NCBI RefSeq assembly: GCF_901827205.1
Contig: NZ_LR594675.1
Location: 5,264,001-5,328,000, forward strand
Origin: Variovorax sp. PBS-H4
Lineage (GTDB): Bacteria; Pseudomonadota; Gammaproteobacteria; Burkholderiales; Burkholderiaceae_C
Length of the DNA: 64,000 nucleotides
Direction of reading: 5' to 3'
Shown here: piece after piece, positions 52,457 to 61,699 of the stretch
Layout: each line of letters starts with the position of its first letter
Position numbering within the stretch: the stretch's first letter is position 1
Position numbers and translations under genes: made by a program
The notes under the pieces: generated by a model
The model's database searches: none
Seen by the model: the letters and a program-made list of their open reading frames with translations, nothing else
What the model was told of the DNA's origin: nothing

Positions 52457-54214
52457 ATGAAACGAGTGAACGAGTCTGAAGTTGCCGCGATCGATGACGC
52501 CGTCGTTGTGGACTGGGACGTCCCCATCACGATGGATGACGGGACGGTTCTGCGTGCCGACGTGTTTCGTCCGGTGGAGACGGGGCGCTACCCCGTGATC
52601 CTCAGCTATGGCCCTTACGGCAAGGGATTGGCGTTCCAGGAAGGCTATCCGGCTGCTTGGGAAGGCATGGTCCGCAGCCATCCCGATGTGGCGGAGGGAT
52701 CCAGCGGTCGCTACCAGAACTGGGAAACGGTGGATCCTGAGAAATGGGTGTGCGATGGCTATGTGTGCATCCGCGTCGACAGCCGCGGCGCTGGCCGCTC
52801 GCCCGGACTGCTGGATCCCTGGTCGGAGCGAGAGAGCAGCGACATCTGCGAGGCGATTGCCTGGGCCGCAGTACAGCCATGGAGCACCGGCAAGGTCGGC
52901 ATGAACGGGATTTCGTACTACGGCGTGAACCAGTGGTTTGCTGCATCGCGCCGTCCTCCGGCGCTGTCGGCGATCTGTGTCTGGGAAGGCGCCGCCGACA
53001 TCTATCGGGACGCCGTGCGCCATGGCGGTATCGCTTGCACGGCGTTGTGGAAGTCCTGGTTCGGACCCCAGGTCGTGAACGTCCAGCACGGCGCCGGTGA
53101 CCGCGGTCCGCGCAGTCGCGTGACGGGTGAGCTGGTTGCCGGCCCCGAGACCCTGGGTGACGAGGCTCTCCGGCTCAACCGGGTGGACCTTGAACACGAG
53201 ATGACGAGCCGGCCCCTCCCGGACCCGTATTTCGAGACTCGGGCGGCACGATGGGACTGCGTCGACGTTCCGCTTCTCTCGGCGGGCAATTGGGGAGGGC
53301 ACGGCCTGCATCTGCGGGGCAACATCGAAGGGTTTACGGAGGCGAGTTCGAGGCAGAAGTGGCTCGAGATGCATGGCGGCGACCACTGGTCTTCGTTCTA
53401 CATCGCCAGTTCAGTCGCCCTGCAGAAAAGGTTCTTCGATCACTTCCTGAAGGGCGCGAACAACGGCTGGGACGCCGAACCTCCGGTGAACCTGCAGATC
53501 CGGCACGTGGACAGGTTCGTTGCGCGCAAGGAGCAGGCATGGCCCATTCCGGACACGCGCTGGACCCGGTATTACCTGGAGCCAGGGCATGCGGTCCTCG
53601 GCAGTGCCGTTCCGGTTGACAACGCTTCCGTCACCTACGACGCGCTCGGGCCAGGCCTGGTGTTCATGCTGCCGTCGTCGACCAGCGAACTCGAGGTGAC
53701 GGGGCCCTTGGCAGCCCGTCTTTACGTGTCCTCCGAGACCACCGACGCGGATCTGTTTCTTACCGTCCGCCTGTTCACACCCGACATGAAGGAAGTCACC
53801 TTCCAAGGCGCCAACGATCCGAACACACCGATCGCGCAAGGTTGGCTGCGTGCGTCGCACCGGAAGCTGGACGCAGGGCGCTCGAAGCCCTGGCGGCCCT
53901 GGCATGCCCACGACGAGATCATCCCGCTCGTGCCCGGCGAGGTCTATCCAGTCGACGTGGAGATCTGGCCGACGAGCATCGTGGTGCCGCCGGGCTACCG
54001 GCTGGCCCTGAGCATCCGTGGCAAGGACTTTGAATACGCCGGCCCGCCCGTGATGGCGCTGCACCCGAGACACGAAATGCGAGGCTGTGGGGCGTTCGTT
54101 CATGACGACGAGCGCGACCGTCCGCGGTCGGTGTTCGGTGGGCGGGTCACGATCCATACCGGTCCGGCGCATCCGTCTTCCATCCTTCTTCCCGTGATCC
54201 CGCCCCGAGCGTGA
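52457..54214 (+). CDS. CocE/NonD-family hydrolase (X-Pro dipeptidyl-peptidase-like)
   Basis: The gene encodes a 585-residue alpha/beta hydrolase of the CocE/NonD family, with no signal peptide. The nucleophile is S153 in GMNGISYYGVNQW; the histidine is probably in MHGGDHWSSFY; the acid is not certain, because the usual Asp segment reads LLSAGNWGGHGLHLRGN. A C-terminal jelly-roll domain (about 410-585, ARLYVSSETTDADLFLTVRLF) completes the family layout. It should cleave an ester or amide. It is the first gene of an operon with BKACE, SDR and NIPSNAP genes. Confidence 0.92.
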   Translation: MKRVNESEVAAIDDAVVVDWDVPITMDDGTVLRADVFRPVETGRYPVILSYGPYGKGLAFQEGYPAAWEGMVRSHPDVAEGSSGRYQNWETVDPEKWVCDGYVCIRVDSRGAGRSPGLLDPWSERESSDICEAIAWAAVQPWSTGKVGMNGISYYGVNQWFAASRRPPALSAICVWEGAADIYRDAVRHGGIACTALWKSWFGPQVVNVQHGAGDRGPRSRVTGELVAGPETLGDEALRLNRVDLEHEMTSRPLPDPYFETRAARWDCVDVPLLSAGNWGGHGLHLRGNIEGFTEASSRQKWLEMHGGDHWSSFYIASSVALQKRFFDHFLKGANNGWDAEPPVNLQIRHVDRFVARKEQAWPIPDTRWTRYYLEPGHAVLGSAVPVDNASVTYDALGPGLVFMLPSSTSELEVTGPLAARLYVSSETTDADLFLTVRLFTPDMKEVTFQGANDPNTPIAQGWLRASHRKLDAGRSKPWRPWHAHDEIIPLVPGEVYPVDVEIWPTSIVVPPGYRLALSIRGKDFEYAGPPVMALHPRHEMRGCGAFVHDDERDRPRSVFGGRVTIHTGPAHPSSILLPVIPPRA

Positions 54215-54239
54215 TTCATCCCTCCAGGAGACCCATTTC

Positions 54240-55169
54240 GTGAAACAACACCGAGTGATCATCAGCTGCGCCGTTACCGGCAGTGTCCATACGCCCTCGA
54301 TGACGCCCCACCTGCCGATCACCCCCCGACAGATTGCGGACGCAGCAGTGGGTGCGGCCGAGGCTGGCGCCGCCATCATCCACTTGCACGCGCGAGACCC
54401 CGTCACGGGGCGCCCGGACCAGTCGCCGGAAGCATTCGGCAAGTTCTTGCCGGAGATCAAGGAGCGATGCGATGCGGTGATCAACATCACCACGGGCGGT
54501 GCGCCCGGCATGACGGTGAGCGAGCGCATTCAACCTGTGATCGAGTTCAAGCCGGAAGTCGCCTCGCTGAATATGGGATCGATGAACTTCGGCATTTATC
54601 CCATGCTGGAGCGGTTCAGCAATTTCAAGTTCGATTGGGAGGCGCCGTTCCTGGAGGGCACCCGCGACCTCGTGTTCAGGAACACCTTTAAGGACATCGA
54701 ACATGTCTTGCGGGTCGGGTATGAGACGGGCACCCGCTTCGAGTTCGAGTGCTACGACACCGCGCACCTTTACAACCTGCGGCATTTCCTGGACCGCGGA
54801 ATGTTGAAGGCTCCTCTCTTCATCCAGTCCGTCCTCGGCATCCTGGGAGGAGCGGGGACGCATCCAGAGGATGTGGTGCACATGAAGCGGACGGCCGACC
54901 GGCTGTTCGGGGACCAGTACCACTGGTCAGTGATCGGGGCAGGCGCGGCGCAGCTGCGAGTGGCGACGCAGGCCGCAACGATGGGCGGAAACGTGCGCGT
55001 CGGCCTGGAAGATTCCATCTGGCTCGGCACCGGCAAGCTGGCGGAGTCGAATGCGGACCAGGTCCGGGCCGTGCGAAAGCTGATCGAAGGATTGGGGCTG
55101 GAGATCGCGTCTGCCGACGAGGCGCGCGAGCGCCTGCAGCTAAAGGGCGCCGCAGGCGTCAACTTCTGA
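54240..55169 (+). CDS. BKACE (DUF849) beta-keto acid cleavage enzyme
   Basis: The gene encodes a 309-residue member of the BKACE family (3-keto-5-aminohexanoate cleavage enzyme and relatives), zinc enzymes that condense a beta-keto acid with acetyl-CoA to give acetoacetate and a new acyl-CoA. VIISCAVTGSVHTPSM is the family start, H48 and H50 in IIHLHARDP are zinc ligands, and the third ligand glutamate is in VGLEDSIWLG. Start is GTG at 54240, after AGGAGA. The substrate side chain is unknown. A decayed second BKACE lies at 59361-59605. Confidence 0.94.
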   Translation: MKQHRVIISCAVTGSVHTPSMTPHLPITPRQIADAAVGAAEAGAAIIHLHARDPVTGRPDQSPEAFGKFLPEIKERCDAVINITTGGAPGMTVSERIQPVIEFKPEVASLNMGSMNFGIYPMLERFSNFKFDWEAPFLEGTRDLVFRNTFKDIEHVLRVGYETGTRFEFECYDTAHLYNLRHFLDRGMLKAPLFIQSVLGILGGAGTHPEDVVHMKRTADRLFGDQYHWSVIGAGAAQLRVATQAATMGGNVRVGLEDSIWLGTGKLAESNADQVRAVRKLIEGLGLEIASADEARERLQLKGAAGVNF

Positions 55170-55179
55170 AGGAACGAAC

Positions 55180-55926
55180 GTGTCGAAAGTGCTTGTTGTG
55201 ACCGGTTCCAGCCGGGGTATTGGTGCCGCGATTGCGCTCCTCGGTGCGAAGGAAGGTTACGAGGTCGCAGTGAACTACCGGAGTGATCGTGATGCCGCGG
55301 AAGCGCTCGTGCGGGATATCGCTCGTCAAGGAGGCAGGGCCGTGGCCATCTGCGCTGACGTGTCGACCAGCGCGGGAGCCGCGAAGCTCTTCACCGAAGT
55401 TGACCAGGAACTGGGCCCTGTCTCCGCGCTGGTGAACAACGCCGGCATCTCCGGTGGTCGATGCTCGATCACTGAAATCGACGAGGACAGGTTGCGGCAG
55501 ATCTTCGAGACGAATGTGTTTTCCGCGTTTTACTGTTCCCGCGAAGCTGTCAGGCGCATGAGCCGCGCCAGCGGGGGCGAAGGCGGCTCGATCGTGAACG
55601 TCTCGTCGGCCGCGGCACGTCATGGCGGCATGCCCGAGCTTGCGCACTATGCGTCCACGAAAGCCGCGTTGGACGGCATGGCCATCGCGCTCGCCAAGGA
55701 GCTCGGTCCACTCGGCGTTCGGGTGAACAGCCTTCGACCCGGTGTCATCGTCACCGAAATGCACAATGAGTTCGGAGGCGCAAAGCTCATCGAAAGCATT
55801 GCGCCGACGATCCCGATGCGGCGCCCGGGCACTGCGCACGAAGTCGCCGAGGCTGTGCTCTGGCTGGCGTCGGAACGCTCGTCGTACGTGCATGGTGCTG
55901 TCATCGACATTTCGGGCGGAAGATAA
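55180..55926 (+). CDS. Short-chain dehydrogenase/reductase (FabG-like)
   Basis: The gene encodes a 248-residue classical SDR. The cofactor motif is VTGSSRGIGAAIA (residues 7-19), NNAGISGG follows, and the catalytic serine, tyrosine and lysine are in VNVSSAAA and HYASTKAAL. An acidic residue is lacking after the second strand (VNYRSDRD), which favours NADP(H). In the operon it would interconvert a hydroxy acid and the beta-keto acid used by BKACE (inference). Start is GTG at 55180, with AAGGAACG upstream, and it ends two bases before the NIPSNAP gene. Confidence 0.94.
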   Translation: MSKVLVVTGSSRGIGAAIALLGAKEGYEVAVNYRSDRDAAEALVRDIARQGGRAVAICADVSTSAGAAKLFTEVDQELGPVSALVNNAGISGGRCSITEIDEDRLRQIFETNVFSAFYCSREAVRRMSRASGGEGGSIVNVSSAAARHGGMPELAHYASTKAALDGMAIALAKELGPLGVRVNSLRPGVIVTEMHNEFGGAKLIESIAPTIPMRRPGTAHEVAEAVLWLASERSSYVHGAVIDISGGR

Positions 55927-55927
55927 G

Positions 55928-56239
55928 ATGCTCTTCGAGATGCGGACTTACCAGTTGCCGCCCTCACGCCTGAAGGACTACCTCGCCATCTACGCAGAGA
56001 AAGGCAAGTCGCTTCAGTGTGACGTGCTCGGGCACCTGGCCGGGTGCTACACGACGGAAGTCGGGGACCTGAACCAGGTGATCTTCATTTGGGGATTCAG
56101 TTCGTTCGAGGACCGGATGCGTCGGCGCGCCGCGCTCGCCGACCTCCCTGCGTGGCAGGCGTATGTCGCGGAGGTCGCTCCTCTATTCATCCGGCAGGAG
56201 AGCAGACTTCTGATGCCGGCCCCTTTCATCGAGGCGTAG
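55928..56239 (+). CDS. NIPSNAP-family protein
   Basis: The gene encodes a 103-residue single NIPSNAP domain: MLFEMRTYQLPPSRLKDYL at the start, NQVIFIWGFSSFEDRMRRRAAL and WQAYVAEVAPLF towards the end. These ferredoxin-like dimers accompany many catabolic operons without a settled role. It begins one base after the SDR stop and closes the CocE-BKACE-SDR unit. Confidence 0.93.
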   Translation: MLFEMRTYQLPPSRLKDYLAIYAEKGKSLQCDVLGHLAGCYTTEVGDLNQVIFIWGFSSFEDRMRRRAALADLPAWQAYVAEVAPLFIRQESRLLMPAPFIEA

Positions 56240-56379
56240 CCGACGGAGGACGCGATGCGGCACCTCCAGCGCGTCGGCTGAGCGATGCCGCGCCCGCTCG
56301 TCGCCGCGCTGGTGTGCGGCAGCCCTCACCGCAATCACGAATCGAGCTGGCCTTTGCAACCAATTAACCGGTATTCAAC

Positions 56380-57528
56380 GTGCACGATCAAGTTCAGGAC
56401 GCCGCGTCACTTCAACTGCGCTCTGTCATTAATTCCGATGGACAGGTTGTGCTCTCTCTTGTCAGAGAGGCAGTTCCAGCGTTGAAGCCCGAAGAAGTGC
56501 TTGTTCGCGTCGAAGCCACTCCGGTCAATCCGTCCGACATTGGTCTTATGCTTGGCGCCGCGGACCTCAGTCGGGCGTGGACTGCCGACGGCGCTGGTGG
56601 GCCGGAACTCGTAGCGCCCGTGCCTGCGGCTTCATTGAAGGCGATGCAATCGCGCAGGGATGCTTCGACGCCGGTCGGGCTCGAAGGTGCAGGTACTGTC
56701 GTGGCGGCAGGAAGTTCACATGCTGCGCAGTCCCTGATGGGGCGAACGGTCGCAGCGATGGCCGGGGGCATGTACGCTCGCTATCGCTGCATACCCGCAG
56801 CGGAATGCCTCGTTCTTCCCGAAGGCACGACTGCTGCACAGGCTGCCTCTTGCTTCGTCAATCCACTGGCTGCGTTAGGGATGGTTGAAACAGCTCGCAG
56901 TGAGGGCCACACAGCGATTGTCCAAACCGCTGCTGCGTCAAATCTCGGGCAGATCCTGCTTCGGGTCTGTCTTGCTGACGATATCCCGCTCGTCAACGTT
57001 GTGCGATCGGAGCAGCAGGCGGAGCTCTTGCGCGGGCAGGGTGCACGCTTCGTGTGCAATTCAAGTTCCGACGATTTCAGAGAGCAACTTGTCGACGCCA
57101 TTGTGGCCACCGGAGCGACGATTGTCCTCGACCCCATCGGCGGGAGCAGCGGGGGGCAGATCTTGAGTTGCATGGAAGCGGCCATCAGCCGCCGTCCCGG
57201 CCAGGTGGTGTCCCGCTATGGCTCCGACGTCCTCAAGCAGCTGTATGTCTACGGCACTCTTGATCCTCGCCCAATCGAGATACCGCGCGACATCGGCACC
57301 GCATGGGCCGCTGGCGGCTGGCTTCTTCTTCGGTATCTGAAGGTGACACGACAGCAAACCCTTGACCGGCTCAAAGCCCGGGTTGCTGCAGAAGTGACAA
57401 CCACGTTTGCGAGCCGGTACACGCGAAGTGTTTCGCTGGCGGAGGTCATCTCACCCGAAGTACTCAAAAGCTGCGCACGTCCCGCGACGGGGATGAAATT
57501 TTTGATCGAACCGTGGAAAGACTGCTGA
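56380..57528 (+). CDS. MDR-type zinc-independent alcohol dehydrogenase/quinone reductase
   Basis: The gene encodes a 382-residue medium-chain dehydrogenase/reductase. The GroES-like domain (about 25-150) has VRVEATPVNPSDIGLML and GLEGAGTVVAAG; the nucleotide domain (about 165-320) has AIVQTAAASNLGQILLRVC in place of the usual GGVG, and no zinc-ligand cysteines are seen. It resembles quinone oxidoreductases or enoyl-CoA reductases. Start is GTG at 56380, 140 bases after the NIPSNAP gene; it may belong to the same operon. Convergent with the acyl-CoA ligase gene. Confidence 0.9.
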   Translation: MHDQVQDAASLQLRSVINSDGQVVLSLVREAVPALKPEEVLVRVEATPVNPSDIGLMLGAADLSRAWTADGAGGPELVAPVPAASLKAMQSRRDASTPVGLEGAGTVVAAGSSHAAQSLMGRTVAAMAGGMYARYRCIPAAECLVLPEGTTAAQAASCFVNPLAALGMVETARSEGHTAIVQTAAASNLGQILLRVCLADDIPLVNVVRSEQQAELLRGQGARFVCNSSSDDFREQLVDAIVATGATIVLDPIGGSSGGQILSCMEAAISRRPGQVVSRYGSDVLKQLYVYGTLDPRPIEIPRDIGTAWAAGGWLLLRYLKVTRQQTLDRLKARVAAEVTTTFASRYTRSVSLAEVISPEVLKSCARPATGMKFLIEPWKDC

Positions 57529-57697
57529 TCGAACCGTCGGAAATACCGGGGCAGACCAAGCGATCCGGCAGAGCGCCCGAAGAGGGGCAACCCGCCGGTA
57601 ACTTGATCAAGGCCCGCGCGCGACGAGCACGGGAACGGCCCTCCTGGCCGGCAAAGGCTCGAACGCCGAGGGGCTGAATGTCCAAGGCAGTTGCTGC

Positions 57698-59356
57698 TCA
57701 CACGTCCAGGGCGGAAGTGGACTCGAGCAGCCGTCGCAGCTCGAACTTCTGGATCTTGCCGGTGGAGGTCTTGGGCAATTCGCCGAAGACCACGGCTCGC
57801 GGCACTTTGAACCCGGCCAAGTGCTTCTTGCAGTGCGCGACGATGTCCTCGGGCGCGAGCTTCGCGCCCGCCTTGAGCTCGACGAAGGCGCACGGCGTCT
57901 CGCCCCACTTGGGGTCAGGCTTCGCCACCACGGCGGCTGCCAGCACGTCCGGATGCCGGTACAGGACGTCCTCCACCTCGATCGAGGAGATGTTTTCCCC
58001 GCCGGAGATGATGATGTCCTTGCTGCGGTCCTTGATCTTGATGTAACCGTCCGGGTACTGCACCGCGAGGTCACCGGTGTGGAACCACCCGCCCGCGAAC
58101 GCCTCCTGCGTCGCCTTGGGGTTCTTGAGGTAGCCCTTCATGGTGATGTTGCCGCGGAACATGATCTCGCCCATGGTCTCGCCGTCCCACGGCACGGGCT
58201 GCATCGTCCGTGGATCCATCACGACGGCGCCCTGCTGCAGGTGGTAGCGCACGCCCTGGCGAGCGTTCAGCCGCGCCCGCTCGCCGATGTCCAGCCCGTC
58301 CCATTCAGGGTGCTTGGGGCAGACGGTCGCCGGGCCATAGACCTCGGTCAGGCCGTACACGTGGGTGAGGTCGAAGCCGAGCCGCTCCATGCCCTCGATC
58401 ATCGAGGCGGGCGGTGCCGCGCCGGCCACCATGGCCTTGACGCCGCGCGGCAAGCCCTTCTTCAGCTCGTCGGGCGCGTTGACCAGCATCGAATGCACGA
58501 TCGGCGCGCCGCAGTAGTGCGTGACCCCGTGCTCGCGGATCGCGTCCACCATCGCGCCGGCATCCACCTTGCACAGGCACACGTTCACGCCTGCCCGCGC
58601 CGCGACGGTCCAGGGGAAACACCAGCCATTGCAGTGGAACATCGGCAGCGTCCAGAGGTAGACGGCGTGCTTGGGCATGTCCCACTCGAGAATGTTGGAC
58701 ACGGCGTTCGTGGCCGCGCCGCGGTGGTGGTAGACGACGCCCTTGGGGTTGCCGGTGGTGCCGCTGGTGTAGTTCAGGGCGATGGCGTCCCACTCGTCTT
58801 CCGGCAGGCTCCAGGCGAACTGCGGGTCTCCCTCGGCCAAGAGCACCTCGTAGGTCAGCTCGCCGATGCGCTCCACCGGCCCGGTGTAGACCGGATCCTC
58901 GACGTCCACCAGCAGCAGCGGCGCGCTGCTCTTGCGCAATGCCAGCGCCTTCTTCAGCACGGGCGCGAACTCCGGATCGACGATGACGGCGCGGGCCTCG
59001 CCGTGGTCCAGCATGAAGGCGATGCTCTCCGGGTCCAGCCGCGTGTTGAGGGCGTTGAGCACCGCCCCGGCCATGGGCACGCCGAAGTGCGCCTCCACCA
59101 TCGGCGGCGTATTGGGCAGCATGACCGCGACGGTCTCCCCCTTGCCGATGCCGCGCCGCTGCAGCGCGGAAGCCAACTGGCGGCAGCGGGCGTACACCTC
59201 GGCCCAGGCGCGGCGCAGGTCCCCGTGCACGATGGCCAGGCGTTGCGGGTACACCTCGGCGCTTCGCTGGAGGAATGGCAGCGGAGAGAGCGGCGCGTGG
59301 TTGGCGGGTGTTCGGGGAAGGTCCCGGTCGAAGAGCGGAGCGTCCATGGGTGCCAC
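57698..59356 (-). CDS. Acyl-CoA synthetase (AMP-forming), medium-chain type
   Basis: The gene encodes a 552-residue ANL-superfamily ligase. The P-loop-like motif is NYTSGTTGNPKGVVYHHRG, then TLPMFHCNGWCFPW, VYGLTEVYGP, GGWFHTGDLAVQYPDGYIKI, and the hinge and catalytic end DRSKDIIISGGENISSIEVE and KTSTGKIQK. This is the AlkK/DmdB-like subgroup that activates medium-chain, branched or substituted acids. Upstream on the same strand are a BKACE remnant and an SMP-30-like lactonase gene. It is full-length, unlike the ligase at the window start. Confidence 0.95.
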   Translation of the reverse strand: MAPMDAPLFDRDLPRTPANHAPLSPLPFLQRSAEVYPQRLAIVHGDLRRAWAEVYARCRQLASALQRRGIGKGETVAVMLPNTPPMVEAHFGVPMAGAVLNALNTRLDPESIAFMLDHGEARAVIVDPEFAPVLKKALALRKSSAPLLLVDVEDPVYTGPVERIGELTYEVLLAEGDPQFAWSLPEDEWDAIALNYTSGTTGNPKGVVYHHRGAATNAVSNILEWDMPKHAVYLWTLPMFHCNGWCFPWTVAARAGVNVCLCKVDAGAMVDAIREHGVTHYCGAPIVHSMLVNAPDELKKGLPRGVKAMVAGAAPPASMIEGMERLGFDLTHVYGLTEVYGPATVCPKHPEWDGLDIGERARLNARQGVRYHLQQGAVVMDPRTMQPVPWDGETMGEIMFRGNITMKGYLKNPKATQEAFAGGWFHTGDLAVQYPDGYIKIKDRSKDIIISGGENISSIEVEDVLYRHPDVLAAAVVAKPDPKWGETPCAFVELKAGAKLAPEDIVAHCKKHLAGFKVPRAVVFGELPKTSTGKIQKFELRRLLESTSALDV

Positions 59357-59360
59357 CTAT

Positions 59361-59605
59361 TCAGCTGCGGAGAAGTTGAGCTCGATTGTGACCCTCCGAA
59401 GGATCTTCGACGAAGACCTGGTGCCTGGACGGGGGATGTCCAGTTCGCGGGTCTCGCGCGTGCAGGTGGACGATGGCCGCGCGGGCATCGGCCGCTTCCA
59501 CGCTTTGCCGGGCGATCTCCTCTGGTGTGATCGGAAGGTGAGAAGACATCGACGGCGTACGGACAGCGCCGGTGATCGCGCAACTGATATGACGTTGTTG
59601 GGCAT
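59361..59605 (-). pseudogene. Decayed BKACE (DUF849) gene, N-terminal fragment
   Basis: On the minus strand, MPNNVI is followed after a one-base slip by ISCAITGAVRTPSMSSHLPI, then TPEEIARQSVEAADARAAI and VHLHARDPRTGHP, which matches the first 60 residues of BKACE, including both zinc histidines. After that the similarity is lost and a stop follows at about codon 80 (LLRS). The start frame and the rest do not join, so it is a frameshifted, truncated relic between the lactonase and ligase genes. Confidence 0.82.
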
Positions 59606-59612
59606 GGCGGGT

Positions 59613-60665
59613 TCAGCGGGCCTGGTGCCAATGGATCATCGGCAAACCTGGCACGGGTGCACGAAAGAAGGGAATGCGCGTCCCTCTGAGGGAGCCCAGG
59701 AAGACGGTGCGAAGGTCGGGTCCGCCGAACGTGACGCTCGCCATCCACGGTGCGATGGTTCCATGGGCCTCCTGCAGGTCGCCGAGGCGCAGCGTTCCTG
59801 CTCCAAAGCGCTCCAGCAGATTGCAACTCGCGGCTGGGTCGCCGTCGTCCAGCAACAGCCGCCGGTCGCCGTCCGGGGTGAGCGCGATGAGCTGGTCGAC
59901 CATGATGAGCGTGCACCAGAGATTGCCATGTGCATCGAAGGCGATGCCGTCCGGCATCCCGCCGAGGTGGGACGGACCGAAGATCTCGCGGTCGGTGAGG
60001 CGAACCTCTTCGGGATCGGAAGCATCCAGCCGCATCCGGGTAATGTGCGGCCCGGTGGTCTCGACGATGTACAGCCACTCTTCGCGGGCATCGAGGCGAA
60101 CTTCGTTGGTGAAGTGAAAGCCGTCGGCAACCACGCGCAGGCGTCCTCGCTCCACGACGGCGACATATCCGTCGCGCACCCTCGATGTCAAGGCCGCGGT
60201 CCATGGGTTCACGCGAGTGGAGACTGTCAGCCAGATCCGGTCGCGCGAGTCCCGAAGCACGAAGTTGACCTTCCCGATGGGCATCCCGTCGATACTGTCG
60301 TACAAGGTGCGGGTGGTGCCTTCGCGTGTCATTACCTCGAGAAGATCCGCTCCGAAGTTCGAGATCAGGATGTCCCCGTTTGCCGCCATCGCCAGGCCGT
60401 TCGGCAGCGTGCCCTGCGTGAACTTGGCCTCGAGGTCCTGGGTGGTGGCCTCAGAGTGACCTTGGAAGCCCCCGTTGACCTTCTGCCCGATGAAGCGCTG
60501 CGATCCATCAGAGGCGATGCGGGTGACGCCGCCGCGCGCGTCTGCAACCCAGAGCGTGCCGTCGGGCTCGGCCAGGATGCACTCCGGACGCTGCAAGTCT
60601 CGGCCGACGTAGCCGATCCGCGCGCGCTCGACGGCGAAGCCGTTCAGAGGATTGGTCTTGCTCAC
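59613..60665 (-). CDS. SMP-30/gluconolactonase-like protein
   Basis: The gene encodes a 350-residue beta-propeller of the SMP-30/gluconolactonase/LRE family, calcium- or zinc-dependent lactonases. Repeated blades contain CILAEPDGTLWVADARGG, GLAMAANGDILISNFG, LRDSRDRIWLTVSTR and PDGIAFDAHGNLWCTLI, the last with a conserved metal-site Asp. There is no signal peptide, so it is cytosolic. It is downstream of a Bug gene (15 bases) and upstream of the BKACE relic and the ligase gene, a probable operon. Confidence 0.92.
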   Translation of the reverse strand: MSKTNPLNGFAVERARIGYVGRDLQRPECILAEPDGTLWVADARGGVTRIASDGSQRFIGQKVNGGFQGHSEATTQDLEAKFTQGTLPNGLAMAANGDILISNFGADLLEVMTREGTTRTLYDSIDGMPIGKVNFVLRDSRDRIWLTVSTRVNPWTAALTSRVRDGYVAVVERGRLRVVADGFHFTNEVRLDAREEWLYIVETTGPHITRMRLDASDPEEVRLTDREIFGPSHLGGMPDGIAFDAHGNLWCTLIMVDQLIALTPDGDRRLLLDDGDPAASCNLLERFGAGTLRLGDLQEAHGTIAPWMASVTFGGPDLRTVFLGSLRGTRIPFFRAPVPGLPMIHWHQAR

Positions 60666-60680
60666 TTCGGGCCGTGACCG

Positions 60681-61661
60681 TCAGATGTCCATCTGGATGC
60701 CGAGAGGCGGGAGCACGTGCTGCAGATTTGCAAGTTCGCCTCGCATGTGAGCCTTGAATTGGTCCGGCGATAGGATCCATGGCTCCAACCGATTGCTCTT
60801 GAACTTCGACGCCAGGGCAGGATCGCGCAGCGTCCTGGCAATGCCGTCGTGCAGCGCAGCCAGAATGGCCGGCGGCATGTTCGGCGGCGCCAGGATCGTC
60901 AGGTACGAAGGCAGGTCGACGTCCCTCACCCCGATTTCTGCGAAGGTGGGTACTTGGGGAAGCGAGGCCGCACGATTGCTCCCCGTTATCCCGAGCGCCT
61001 TGAGCTTGTTCGACTCGAGGAATGGCCACACGACGGCGGTCCCGACGAACATGATGTCCACGACGCCGGAGAGGAGGTCCGTTAAGAAGTCGCCCCGGTA
61101 GGGGACGTGCAGAAGGTCCACTCCGGCAGACTTCGCGAACAACGCTCCCACGACATGCGTCGAGTTGCCGTTGCCCGCCGATGCGTAGCTGATCTTGCCC
61201 GGCGCCTTCTTCGCCGCGTCGAGCACGTCCCGGGCGCTGTTGAAACGGGAGCCCGCCCTCGTCACCATGATGAACCCCTCGCCCACCGCGACGGGCGTGA
61301 CGGGGGTGAAGCCATCGATGGGCTCGTAGGGGATCTTCTTCATGAGAACGGCGGTGGTCAAGTGACCAGCCGTCGTGAAGAGGACGACCGATCCATCCGG
61401 CTTGGAGCGGGACACTTCAGCGGCCGCAATCGTGGCCGCGGCTCCGGGCTTGTTCTCGACGATCGCATTGCGGCCGGTCACGGTGCGATAGGCTTCTGCG
61501 AACCAGCGGGCCGAAGCGTCCAGTGCATTCCCCGGCGGAAACGGCATGATCATCCGCAACATGTCAGGCAGCGCGGTCTGGGACCGGCCGAGTGCCGGCG
61601 ACAGAGCCGCACAGGTCGCGATGAGGGCGTGCCGGCGCGTCAGGGAGGTGGTCGTGTTCAT
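60681..61661 (-). CDS. Bug/TctC-type binding protein
   Basis: The gene encodes a 326-residue periplasmic binding protein of the Bug family. The N-terminus MNTTTSLTRRHALIATCAALSP has a twin-arginine-like pair before a hydrophobic stretch; cleavage is likely after about residue 28. Family segments are LRMIMPFPPGNALDASARW, IVENKPGAAATIAAAEV, DLLHVPYRGDFLTDLLSG and ILAPPNMPPAIL. It opens towards the lactonase gene and should bring in a carboxylate used by the pathway (inference). Confidence 0.94.
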   Translation of the reverse strand: MNTTTSLTRRHALIATCAALSPALGRSQTALPDMLRMIMPFPPGNALDASARWFAEAYRTVTGRNAIVENKPGAAATIAAAEVSRSKPDGSVVLFTTAGHLTTAVLMKKIPYEPIDGFTPVTPVAVGEGFIMVTRAGSRFNSARDVLDAAKKAPGKISYASAGNGNSTHVVGALFAKSAGVDLLHVPYRGDFLTDLLSGVVDIMFVGTAVVWPFLESNKLKALGITGSNRAASLPQVPTFAEIGVRDVDLPSYLTILAPPNMPPAILAALHDGIARTLRDPALASKFKSNRLEPWILSPDQFKAHMRGELANLQHVLPPLGIQMDI

Positions 61662-61699
61662 GCAGGCTCCTTGGGCGCTTCGAGGGTGCGTGCGCAACT

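Noticed and set aside
57503..57543. Short direct repeat TGATCGAACCGT at the end of the MDR gene and just after it
   Set aside because: Only about 12 bases, with no mobile or regulatory context; probably a small local duplication.
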